Of a stretch of 64,000 bases of DNA, positions 36,907 through 45,802 are shown in pieces. The DNA is from Mycobacteriaceae bacterium. Lineage in GTDB: Bacteria; Actinomycetota; Actinomycetes; Mycobacteriales; Mycobacteriaceae. Below the pieces are notes generated by a model, which worked only from the letters and a program-made list of their open reading frames with translations, was not told where the DNA came from and searched no databases. Position 1 is the stretch's first letter. Every line of letters starts with the position of its first letter. The stretch lies in NCBI GenBank assembly GCA_019245755.1, contig JAFARC010000066.1:186001-250000 (forward strand), in the 5' to 3' direction. The translations under genes and the position numbers were made by a program.

Positions 36907-37488
36907 GTGGCAACCGACTGGCTGGTCGGTCGGGATCGACACAGCGAGGGTGCTGAACGGATCTACGCAGCAGCCGCTGATCTCATGTCGCGGCAGGGCT
37001 ACGACGCATTCAGCATCGACGCCCTGGCCGACATCGTTCACTGTTCACCGGCGACTATCTACCGCCATGCCGGAGGTAAGTCGGCGATCCGTGACGCAGT
37101 GATGAGCCGGCAAGCAGAACGCATCCTCGACTCGGTCCGCGAAGCCATCACGGGGCTGACTGGTTCTGAGCGGATCGTCACCGCCACTACTGTCGCCCTA
37201 CAGCGCATGCGAGCGGACCCACTCGCGCAGATCATGCGCTCAATGACAGGCCCCCCTGGCAACGAGTGGCTGACCGACTCGCCAATCGTCGCCCGCTTTG
37301 CAACCGAAATGATCGGTCTGTGCAAGCCCGATCCCCTGGCCGCCCAGTGGCTAATCCGCGTGTTCCTAGCACTCTGGTACTGGCCCCTCAAAGATCATGA
37401 GGCTGAGGAGGTTATGGTGCGCCGATTCCTCGGGCCGCCCTACACAGACGATGCCGACTTGGCCGCGCAAGCCGACCCGCCCAGCTAG
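36907..37488 (+). CDS. TetR-family regulator divergent from the P450
   Basis: This 193-residue regulator starts at GTG 36907, a choice made from domain length. Its helix-turn-helix is in SIDALADIVHCSPATIYRHA near residues 36-57. The C-terminal domain has several Trp residues (LWYWPL) that may line a ligand pocket. The divergent layout with the P450 gene and the inverted repeat between them suggest local control. Its stop codon overlaps that of an opposing resolvase remnant. Confidence 0.82.
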   Translation: MATDWLVGRDRHSEGAERIYAAAADLMSRQGYDAFSIDALADIVHCSPATIYRHAGGKSAIRDAVMSRQAERILDSVREAITGLTGSERIVTATTVALQRMRADPLAQIMRSMTGPPGNEWLTDSPIVARFATEMIGLCKPDPLAAQWLIRVFLALWYWPLKDHEAEEVMVRRFLGPPYTDDADLAAQADPPS

Positions 37489-37590
37489 TCGTCGGCGTCT
37501 TCCGCCAAAACGCGGTAGACCGTCGCACGCGATACACCCAATGCAGAAGCAATCGTGTTCGTCGAACTGGCACTATCTGACGGACAGCCG
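37485..37590 (-). pseudogene. Second serine-resolvase C-terminal fragment
   Basis: The minus strand reads NTIASALGVSRATVYRVLAE followed by DADD and a stop, the terminal helix-turn-helix of a resolvase. The upstream part of the open frame (to 37757) shows no catalytic motif. It differs in sequence from the fragment at 35414, so the two come from different resolvases. Confidence 0.7.
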
Positions 37591-37675
37591 CTCCCCATCC
37601 GCGCCGTATCAATTCTTTGGTTGTGAGACGAGCGGTGCGAGTGGGTCTGCGGCAGAAGAAAGCCCACGTCGATCT

Positions 37676-37736
37676 GTCGCAAAACCCGACTCAAAACTCT
37701 CGTCTCAAATCTTGTACCTCCGCGATTTCTGCGACA
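37676..37736. repeat. Possible resolvase site with TGTCGCA inverted repeats
   Basis: TGTCGCA at 37676-37682 and TGCGACA at 37730-37736 form inverted arms 47 bases apart, directly upstream of a resolvase start codon. Sites of this type are used by serine recombinases to bind upstream of their own gene. The assignment is tentative. Confidence 0.35.
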
Positions 37737-37746
37737 TGCTGAAGTC

Positions 37747-37902
37747 ATGACTGCCACCGCCGCCCCAGCCGCAGGCGCTCAACTCGGATACGCCCGTGTC
37801 AGCACACGCTCTGGAAGTGTTTGGCCCAAGTGTTGCGAGTGGCGCTCAAAGAACGTCACCTTTTGTGCGGGCGGATCGCTGATTGTCGATCCAAACCGTT
37901 AG
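37747..37902 (+). pseudogene. Serine-resolvase N-terminal fragment
   Basis: ATG at 37747 begins a 51-residue frame with LGYARVSTRSGS near residue 12, the start of the resolvase catalytic domain including the nucleophile serine of the YARVS motif. After about 23 residues the similarity ends and the frame soon stops. Its 3' end overlaps the excisionase gene on the other strand. Confidence 0.7.
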
Positions 37903-38043
37903 TGCGTCAGCCGGATACACGACGATCTTCTTGCCCATTTTGAACGATGGCGGCCCTTCGCCGCGATGACGCCACCAGCGGAGGGTGTCCTTAGATATGC
38001 CGGTCATCTCGGATACTTCGCTGGTGCGAAGAAGTTGGGTCAT
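37846..38043 (-). CDS. Excisionase-like MerR-type helix-turn-helix protein
   Basis: This 65-residue protein starts at ATG 38043 behind GGAG. LLRTSEVSEMTGISKDTLRW and WRHRGEGPPSFKMGKKIVVY form the winged helix common to excisionases encoded beside tyrosine integrases. Small size and position next to the integrase support a role in controlling excision direction. Confidence 0.85.
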   Translation of the reverse strand: MTQLLRTSEVSEMTGISKDTLRWWRHRGEGPPSFKMGKKIVVYPADALTVWIDNQRSARTKGDVL

Positions 38044-38348
38044 TGCTGCTCCAATGTCGATATTTGTTGCGCCCGAACGGGCTTCACTCACCGCATCGCG
38101 AGAGTGATTCAGAGAAGCAAAGCCTGGTCCCCCTCTATCCCATGGATTCCGAAGATCGTCGCTGAGTGTCACCGTCTCACCAACGCACCTAGCGTATCTC
38201 GGCCCTTTTCACCCTAACCCGATCCGTTTTACGTAAACCGGGCCGCGATCTGCGGCTGAGTTGGCTTGTGCCGAAACTGCCATACCTTCACGCCAGGCCA
38301 GCCCTGCACGTCGGTCAGGATCGATGCGAGGGGCCTGAAGCCCGGTTC
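38044..38348. other. Spacer between excisionase and integrase genes
   Basis: This 305-base stretch lies upstream of the excisionase and downstream of the integrase on the same strand. It should contain the excisionase promoter. No gene, hairpin or convincing repeat was found in it. Confidence 0.4.
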
Positions 38349-39648
38349 TTATGCGGCGGTCTTCTGCGCTGCAGCCATGGCCTTGTCCAAGGCATCGGCC
38401 ACCCCCGCCAGGTCATCACTCATCAAGTGCCCGTAGAGGTCTAGCGTGATCGCTGCAGTGGCGTGGCCAAGCATGCGCTGCACGACCTTCACGTTCGCCC
38501 CTGCCGAGATGGCCAAGGATGCACAGGTGTGGCGCAGGCCCTTCGGCGTGATGGTCGGGAAGTCTGGTGTTGTCGCCTCCCCGCCGTCGGCAATCTCTTG
38601 CTGACGCGTGGCCCTGGCGCGGGGCTGCACCGCTTTCAGTGCATTGTCGAATGCCCAGCGGTACTCACCCAGCGGCAGGCGGCCACCCTTGCGGCTCGGG
38701 AAAACGAACGCGTCAGGCTCGCCGGGCAGCTCTGCCTTGAGGCGATCCCAGACAGGACCAGGCACTGGCACGCGGCGGGTCCGCTTGGTCTTGGTGCCTG
38801 TCTCTACGATGCCCTGGCCCTGCACGTAGGTGGCAGAGTTTCGGACTGTGATCTCTTTGTCTCCGACATCCCTGCGCCGCAACGCTGCCGCCTCACCGAA
38901 CCGCAGACCGCAGTAGCCGAGTATCAGCGTCATAGTCTCGAACCGTCCCGCCTCCCCAGCGAAGTCGAGCAGCTGGGCGTGGGTCAGGTAGTGCTGCTCT
39001 GCCTCTGCCGTCTCTGGCAGATCGTGGCGTCGGTCGATCTCGGCGGAGATGTTCTTGGACGCCAGCCCAGCCTTGACCGCGTACTTGAACACTGCGCCCA
39101 TGAGTTGGTGTGTCTGCCGGATGCGGCTGGCCGATAGGCCGGTGCCAGACTGCGAGCCGTTCACCGACAGGCCAGCGATCCACGCGGACAGGTCGGGGTA
39201 GGTGATCCCTTTCATCGGGGTATCGCCCCACCTGGGCAACACCAGCGTGTCCAGGATGGAGCGGTATCCGGCGAGCGTCTTCGGCTTGCGGTGATTCTTG
39301 GTCCGTATCCACTGCTCGGCCACGGCGCGGAATGTGTCCGCGCCCACGTCGGGACTCACCCACTGGTTGATGACCACCCTGCCGCGCTCCGTGTCGGACC
39401 ATGCCTTGGCCTCGACCTCGGTGCGGAACCGCTTAGTGTGCTCGCTTGCCGTCGTCCCCGACGTACCAGCCGCGCCATCGGTTACCGACACCCTGGGGCT
39501 TGCCCTGGCCTTCGGCCCACCGCCCCGTGGCCAGTTTGGTCGGTGTCCCGTCGCTGCTGTTTTTCCAGAGGTCAATTACCCCGCCCGTACCTGGGGTTCT
39601 CTTGATGGGCTTGGTCGGCGTCTCGGCTGTCTCGGCTGGCGTCGCCAT
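38349..39648 (-). pseudogene. Tyrosine integrase of the island, interrupted by a frameshift
   Basis: The main frame holds the core-binding domain and a full catalytic domain: GYCGLRFGEAAALRRRDV with the first arginine, LRHTCASLAISAGANVKVVQ with the HxxR-type pair, LGHATAAITLDLYGH with the tyrosine. The N-terminal part from ATG 39648 (MATPAETAET through NRWRGWYVGDDGKRAH) is in a different frame that stops at 39433. Similarity resumes at TKRFRTEVEAKAW in the main frame, so a +1 shift near 39436 is required. Joined, the protein would be about 430 residues. It may be inactive, shifted during translation, or a sequencing error. Confidence 0.85.
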
Positions 39649-39736
39649 GGAAGCCCGTTTACAACCTGCATACAGACAAAGCCGATCAGCAACAAGCATG
39701 GAAGGCCATGACGTGCCCATTACTGCTGTTATGCCG

Positions 39737-39810
39737 TGCCCCCAGTCGGACTCGAACCGACACTGGACGGATTTTAAGTCCGCTGCCTCTGCCTATTGGG
39801 CTATGGGGGC
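39737..39810 (-). tRNA. leuX: tRNA-Leu (anticodon UAA)
   Basis: The minus strand folds as a 74-base tRNA. The acceptor GCCCCCA pairs with TGGGGGC. The anticodon stem GCGGA/UCCGU carries the loop CUUAAAA, with UAA at positions 34-36. A T-arm GUCGG/CCGAC carries UUCGAGU. UAA reads UUA leucine codons. The variable loop is only five bases (CCAGU), short for a leucine tRNA. CCA is not encoded. The gene symbol follows the M. tuberculosis name and is less certain than the tRNA itself. Confidence 0.85.
39741..39783. repeat. Right attachment-site repeat, inside tRNA-Leu
   Basis: This copy of the 43-base repeat forms the 3' part of the intact tRNA-Leu gene and lies about 90 bases from the integrase start. 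Its partner at 31210-31252 differs at one position. Together they define the ends of the island. Confidence 0.9.
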
Positions 39811-39950
39811 CTCGCAGGCCGCTATCAGGATGATTTCACCCCACGAAACTGCGAGTACCGGCTTGCGAACATTCAGGCGCGGCGCGGTCAGCCCGGGGCC
39901 AATCGCTTTTCATTAAGCCCAATCGATTCATTTGGCTCGATCGATCTTCA

Positions 39951-40814
39951 TTAGGCCCTGTGTTGCGACGACGACGCCGTCGCAGTCAGATCGGACCGCT
40001 GCAGCTGGTGTTTGGGCGGATCCGGCAGTAGCATGCGACGGCTGATCCTCAGGTGGTCGTCGACGTGCACCAGCAGGCCCGGCTCGATGAGTTCCCAACC
40101 GGGATCGTCGTCCATCGGCTCGCTCGCGAACACCACCGACGGCCCCTCATCGAGGTTGGACGACTGCGCGTGGATGCGTGACGTCTGCATGTCGAACCGG
40201 GGGCAGGTGGCGGTCTGCCGCCGGTCCAGCAGGTAGAGCCGGTTGGGTTCGGGATAACGCACCGCCCACACGTCGGTGGCCGTGCACAGCACCAGATTGA
40301 CCGCATAGATCGGCACCGTGTCCGCCAGCCACTGCAGCGCGTCGAGCAGCCCGGCGTCCACGTCGCCGCCGCGGGCGCGAACCGACCCGGTGACGAGCGC
40401 GAAGACCCGCTCGCTGTCGGTCTGTCCCAACACCAGCTCCGCCACCGACAACTCTGCCAATCGCGCGTCGAGCAAATCCAGACCGGTGACCACGCCGTTG
40501 TGCGCGAACAGCCGTCCGTCCTGCAGGAACGGATGTGTATTGACCACATCGAGGTCTCCGGTCGACGCGTAGCGCACGTGCGCGATGAACGTTGTGCCGC
40601 TCAATTCGTGTGCTTCACAGGCGAATTCGCGATCCTCCCAGGCCGCCATGGGCTGCTTGTAGAGCTTCGGCTTGGCGTCGGCGTTGAAGGCCCCGATGCC
40701 GGTGCCGTCCGGATTGCGCCTGCTCTGCGCAACCAAGTTGTCGGGCGCATCGAGCAGCCAGAACGTGGCCGTCACCAACGAACGGCCGGCGTGCAGACCG
40801 AACAAGCGACACAT
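39951..40814 (-). CDS. Class II glutamine amidotransferase domain protein (YafJ-like)
   Basis: This 287-residue protein begins MCRLFG, so after removal of Met the N-terminal cysteine can act as the Ntn nucleophile. RRNPDGTGIGAF, ARVRYAST-type HVRYASTGDL and THPFLQDGRLFAHNGVV are the glutamine-binding loops of class II amidotransferases. There is no synthase domain, as in the stand-alone YafJ/EgtC group. It is divergent from the phosphatase gene with 30 bases between. The acceptor of the ammonia is unknown. Confidence 0.85.
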   Translation of the reverse strand: MCRLFGLHAGRSLVTATFWLLDAPDNLVAQSRRNPDGTGIGAFNADAKPKLYKQPMAAWEDREFACEAHELSGTTFIAHVRYASTGDLDVVNTHPFLQDGRLFAHNGVVTGLDLLDARLAELSVAELVLGQTDSERVFALVTGSVRARGGDVDAGLLDALQWLADTVPIYAVNLVLCTATDVWAVRYPEPNRLYLLDRRQTATCPRFDMQTSRIHAQSSNLDEGPSVVFASEPMDDDPGWELIEPGLLVHVDDHLRISRRMLLPDPPKHQLQRSDLTATASSSQHRA

Positions 40815-40844
40815 ACCCGCGACCGTACCGCTAATGTTCGCTGC

Positions 40845-41552
40845 ATGTTCGCGCGCGATGTTGTCACCGTGTTTACCGCGCTGGCTCTGCTGCTCGGGTC
40901 AGCGGCCGTTGCGGTCGCCGACCCGATCGGAGACACCACCGGCGAGCCTGCCAACGTGGGTGACGCGAAGACCGCGGCCATCCAGTACCACGACAGCGGG
41001 GCTTACGACGCGGGCCTGGCCGAAGTGAACGCGCAGGCGATGAACTGGATCGCCACCGCGGCGCCGAGCACCGACCGTCCGGCCGTGGTGTTCGACATCG
41101 ACGAGACGGCCCTGTCCAATTGGGAGGTGATCAGGGCCAACGACTTCGGCCGCTTCATCAACGGGCCGTGCAATCTGCCGGACGCGTGCGCCTGGCGCGC
41201 GTGGGACCTCACCGCGCAGTCACGGGTGATCCAGCCGACGCTCGACACCTACAACATGGCCAAAAGCCTTGACGCTGCCGTGTTTTTCATCAGCACTCGG
41301 GACGAGGGTCAGCGCGCCGCCACGGAGGCGAACCTGCGCAACGCGGGCTACGCCGGTTGGGCCGGACTGGTCCTGGCACCGGTCGGTGCCACCTACGCAT
41401 CGGCGGCGGACTTCAAGGCCCCGCAACGGGCCGCGATCGAGGGCCAGGGATACGTGATCATCGCCAACATCGGCGACCAGCCGTCGGACCTCGCCGGCGG
41501 TCATGCCCAGCAGACGTTCCTGCTGCCTGATCCGTTCTACCGCATCCCCTGA
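40845..41552 (+). CDS. Exported HAD-family acid phosphatase (class B/e(P4)-like)
   Basis: This 235-residue protein starts at ATG 40845. A signal peptide of about 25 residues ends near AVAVADP; there is no lipobox. VVFDIDETALSNWE near residue 82 is the HAD nucleophile motif DxDET of class B acid phosphatases. The second-motif region FFISTRDE and the later ANIGDQPSDLAGG with its aspartates complete the active site. It should hydrolyse phosphomonoesters outside the membrane. It converges on ppx 34 bases away. Confidence 0.84.
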   Translation: MFARDVVTVFTALALLLGSAAVAVADPIGDTTGEPANVGDAKTAAIQYHDSGAYDAGLAEVNAQAMNWIATAAPSTDRPAVVFDIDETALSNWEVIRANDFGRFINGPCNLPDACAWRAWDLTAQSRVIQPTLDTYNMAKSLDAAVFFISTRDEGQRAATEANLRNAGYAGWAGLVLAPVGATYASAADFKAPQRAAIEGQGYVIIANIGDQPSDLAGGHAQQTFLLPDPFYRIP

Positions 41553-41586
41553 GACAGGCGCCAGCGGCTTTGGGCCCGACGGTCCA

Positions 41587-42516
41587 TTAGCCCGAGATCG
41601 ACAGCGCGATGCCGTCCAGGATGTCGTGCTCGCTGACCACGAGCTCGTTGATGCGGGCGCGCTGGCCCAGCGCATCGGCGAGTTCCTCGACGATGATCGC
41701 CCCTGCGCCGATCACGTCGACACGGCCGGGGTGCATCGGCCCCAGCACCGCGCGCTGCGCCCGCGGCATCGCGATCAGCCCCTCGCATACATCGAGCAAT
41801 TCGGGAAATCTTACGCGCGACAGGTGGATTGCCGCCGGGTCGTACGTCGTCATCCGCTGCGCCAGTGCAGCCAGCGTTGTCATCGTCCCGGCCACGCCGA
41901 CCCACGTCCGGGCCCGGTCGACGGGCACCGCTCGCAACGCCTCACCGAGCCGTTCCCGCACCACTTCCCTGGCCGCCGCCACTTCGCTGGCCGTCGGCGG
42001 ATCGGAGTGCAGGCAGCGTTCAGTGAGCCGGACGCATCCGATGTCGGCGGAGAAGCTGGCCTCTACTTCACCGGAGCCGAGCACCAGTTCGGTCGATCCA
42101 CCGCCGAGGTCGACGACCACGAAAGGTGCGTCTGCGGAGTCGAGTTCGGCGACCGCGCCGTGAAATGACAGCGCGGCTTCCTCTTCGCCGGTGATCACCT
42201 CGGCCACAGCGAAATCGAGGACCTCGGCGGTCATCGCGAAGAATTCTTCCCGGTTGGCCGCGTCGCGGGTGGCCGACGTCGCAACCATGCGTACCTTCGG
42301 CACCTGAAACTGCCGTAGCAGGGCCGTGTAGTCGTCCAGCGCGCTCCGGGTGCGGGCCAGGGCCGCCGGCGCGAACCGTCCTGTCGCGTCCACGCCTTGG
42401 CCGAGGCGCACTATCCGCATGTCGCGGTGGAGTTCGTGCAACCGCCCGTCGAGCACGTCGGCGATCAACAGACGGATCGAGTTGGTGCCGCAGTCGATTG
42501 CCGCGACGCGTTTCAT
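41587..42516 (-). CDS. ppx: Exopolyphosphatase / Ppx-GppA family protein
   Basis: This 309-residue protein starts at ATG 42516 with AAIDCGTNSIRLLIAD, the phosphate-binding loop of the actin-like ASKHA fold. VVDLGGGSTELVLG near residue 140 is the second loop. The length matches the short mycobacterial Ppx proteins, such as Rv1026, that lack the C-terminal HD domain. It should act on polyphosphate or (p)ppGpp-type substrates. The start overlaps the upstream DUF501 gene by four bases, as in the order Rv1024-Rv1025-Rv1026. Confidence 0.92.
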   Translation of the reverse strand: MKRVAAIDCGTNSIRLLIADVLDGRLHELHRDMRIVRLGQGVDATGRFAPAALARTRSALDDYTALLRQFQVPKVRMVATSATRDAANREEFFAMTAEVLDFAVAEVITGEEEAALSFHGAVAELDSADAPFVVVDLGGGSTELVLGSGEVEASFSADIGCVRLTERCLHSDPPTASEVAAAREVVRERLGEALRAVPVDRARTWVGVAGTMTTLAALAQRMTTYDPAAIHLSRVRFPELLDVCEGLIAMPRAQRAVLGPMHPGRVDVIGAGAIIVEELADALGQRARINELVVSEHDILDGIALSISG

Positions 42517-43004
42517 GCCCACCCCTCCGGCACCAGAATTCCCGCCATCTCCGGTTCTGTGGCCAGCACCGCGAGCGCCTCGTCGCCCAACGGGTTCACT
42601 CCGCGGCCCTTGGCCAGTGAATGCGCGATCAGCACGTGCAGGCACTTGACCCGGTCCGGCATGCCGCCGCCGGAGAACGTCGTGCCGAGCGGTTCGATCG
42701 CGTCACGCTCGGCGAGATAGGACTCGTGAGCACGCCGGTACGCCGTCGCCAGTTTATGATCGGTTGTCAGGCGTACGGTCATCTCCTTCATCAGCCCCAA
42801 GGATTCCAGCCGGCTCGCCGCGGCCGTCAGCACGGGGTGGGTCAGGTAATACAGCGTGGGGAACGGGGTGCCGTCCGGAAGCCGCGGCGCGGTCTTGATG
42901 ACACCGGGCTCTCCGTTGGGGCATCGGTAGGCGATCTCGAGGACTCCGCGCGGCTCACGCCCGAGCTGGCGCGCAACGGCTTGGAGGTCGGCAGGGTCAA
43001 GCAC
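42513..43004 (-). CDS. DUF501 family protein (Rv1025-like)
   Basis: This 163-residue protein starts at GTG 43004 with MLDPADLQAVARQLGREPRG. RCPNGEPGVIKTAPRLPDGT, PFPTLYYLTHP and CLHVLIAHSLAKG are the conserved blocks of DUF501, including the C-x-H-x4-H cluster (C, H, H) that may bind metal. Eight bases of overlap with the FtsB-like gene and four with ppx indicate a single operon with eno. Function is unknown despite strong conservation across actinobacteria. Confidence 0.88.
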   Translation of the reverse strand: MLDPADLQAVARQLGREPRGVLEIAYRCPNGEPGVIKTAPRLPDGTPFPTLYYLTHPVLTAAASRLESLGLMKEMTVRLTTDHKLATAYRRAHESYLAERDAIEPLGTTFSGGGMPDRVKCLHVLIAHSLAKGRGVNPLGDEALAVLATEPEMAGILVPEGWA

Positions 43005-43650
43005 CGGGCGGCGGGCCGGGCGGTGGCGGGTTGGTAGCGGGCGCGCCGGGTACAACAGTGGGCGCGATGTTATGCGGTGTGTCGGCGATTGTGCGCCACA
43101 GCGACGTGTACCACGGATCGTTGCCGCCCGACTTCGGCGCCTGGGTGCCTGGCTCCTGCGGGGGCGCGGCCGCGTCCGGCGGCAGTTGCACCTGATACGG
43201 GATGTCGCCGGGCATGACGAACCCGAGCCGCTCCCGTGCCTGGGCCGCGACGAATACCGGGTCGGCAAGCTTGGCCTTCTGCTGCTCCAGGTCGGCGATC
43301 TGTGCGCGCAGCGCCGCCTCCGACGCCGATAGTTGCCGCATCTCTGTGCGCTGCGCGAAGTATGTCCGCACCGGCCCGGCGATCGTCAGAGTCAGCACGC
43401 AGACCACCGCCGCGAGGATGGCTGCGCGGCGCGCCGCAGATCCGAGCCGCTGCTCGGATTGGTGCGCGGCGGCCGCGGCGATCGACGCGCCGATCGAGTC
43501 GGTGACGGCTTCTGGCTGCGGGCGCGGTTCGGGCGGCCGCGGTTCACGGCGTTGCGCCGAGCGTTGCCGGCCACGGCTCGGGTCGCCGGGCTTCCCCGGC
43601 CGAGGGGCTGGGGAGCGCCGCTTGGATTCGGTCCGTTTCCCTTCCGGCAC
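42997..43650 (-). CDS. FtsB/DivIC-like septum protein (Rv1024-like)
   Basis: This 217-residue bitopic protein has a basic, Pro/Arg-rich cytoplasmic N-terminus of about 75 residues and one membrane helix at about 75-97. A coiled coil at about 98-135 (SASEAALRAQIADLEQQKA) is followed by the conserved FVAAQARERLGFVMPGDIPY. A Pro-rich tail follows. This is the FtsB/DivIC fold, which links FtsQ and FtsL at the division septum. It follows eno by three bases. Confidence 0.88.
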   Translation of the reverse strand: MPEGKRTESKRRSPAPRPGKPGDPSRGRQRSAQRREPRPPEPRPQPEAVTDSIGASIAAAAAHQSEQRLGSAARRAAILAAVVCVLTLTIAGPVRTYFAQRTEMRQLSASEAALRAQIADLEQQKAKLADPVFVAAQARERLGFVMPGDIPYQVQLPPDAAAPPQEPGTQAPKSGGNDPWYTSLWRTIADTPHNIAPTVVPGAPATNPPPPGPPPGA

Positions 43651-43653
43651 TTG

Positions 43654-44955
<1,302 letters not shown>

Positions 44956-45011
44956 CTAGCGTCGGTGGGCAGAACGCACTCAGCCTAGAGGTTGGACCGC
45001 CGATCGGTGCG

Positions 45012-45737
45012 CTACAACGGGTGGCCGCGCGCGTATGCCGTCGCCCAGTCGCGGACGGTCTTGGCGTACGCGTCCGACAGGTTGTAGGCGCGCAGCGCGT
45101 TCATCCAGCCGCGCGGCGTCGCGAGGTTCTTGCCGTTCCAGCACAGGTAGCCGGCCGCCGACAGCGCAGCGTCGTTGAAATTATCCGGGCTGATAATTCC
45201 GTCGTTGTTGGCATCGACGCCGTAGCGCCGCCAGGTTTCCGGAATGAACTGCATCGGACCCATCGCCCGGGCGTAGACGGGATCGCCGTCGAGCTGTCCC
45301 GTGTCGATGATCTCCAGGTTGCCGTCGGTGCCGTCCAGCCGCACACCACGAATGGGCGGGCTGACGTCGCCGTTCGGCGCGATGGTGGCGCCGCGATACG
45401 TTCCGTGGTGGCTCTCGACCATCCCGATACCGGCCAGCGTCGTCCACGCCAGGTGGCACTTGGGATTCTCGACCTCCGCAACCTTCGCGGCATAGGCGTA
45501 GGCCTTCAATGCCCCGACCGGCATATCTAGTGCGGGCGCGCGCTCAGCGGCCCACGCCTGCAGTTGGTCGGCGGGCCGGCGTTGCATGTGGGTGTCGACG
45601 CCGGGGACCGGGTCGCCGGCCGGGGGCGGGACGCCTTCCGGAATCGGCGTACCGAGCTGCCATGAACAGCCGGACGCCATCAACACCGCGGTTGCGCCGA
45701 CCACGGCGACTGCGCGCATCCACCGCAACCGCGACAC
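45012..45737 (-). CDS. lpqU: Lipoprotein LpqU, lytic transglycosylase-like
   Basis: This 241-residue lipoprotein has a signal sequence with the lipobox LMASGC near residue 24. The SLT-like domain shows TLAGIGMVESHHGTYRG, with the likely catalytic glutamate, and RAMGPMQFIPETWRRYGVD and NNFNDAALSAAGYL-type segments typical of membrane-bound transglycosylases of the MltB/RlpA-associated group. It would cleave peptidoglycan with anhydro product. Its place next to eno matches Rv1022. Confidence 0.88.
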   Translation of the reverse strand: MSRLRWMRAVAVVGATAVLMASGCSWQLGTPIPEGVPPPAGDPVPGVDTHMQRRPADQLQAWAAERAPALDMPVGALKAYAYAAKVAEVENPKCHLAWTTLAGIGMVESHHGTYRGATIAPNGDVSPPIRGVRLDGTDGNLEIIDTGQLDGDPVYARAMGPMQFIPETWRRYGVDANNDGIISPDNFNDAALSAAGYLCWNGKNLATPRGWMNALRAYNLSDAYAKTVRDWATAYARGHPL

Positions 45738-45802
45738 TGCCCTCCTCTACCCTCTCGGTCGACCGATCGTCCCACCTGGCCCACACAGCGGCCCTCGAGG
45801 AT

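Larger units (their letters stand above)
31210..39783. mobile_element. Integrative genomic island in tRNA-Leu(UAA), unit length 8,531 bases
   Basis: The element is bounded by the 43-base direct repeats and has an integrase and excisionase at the end next to the intact tRNA, the standard build of tRNA-targeting elements. Inside are an IS256-family element, an F420-type nitroreductase, a decayed IS copy, a TetR-diiron pair, a P450-TetR pair and resolvase fragments. No replication, conjugation or phage structural gene is seen. It is therefore a small integrative island, not a prophage or conjugative element. The integrase is frameshifted, so it may now be fixed in place. Confidence 0.88.
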
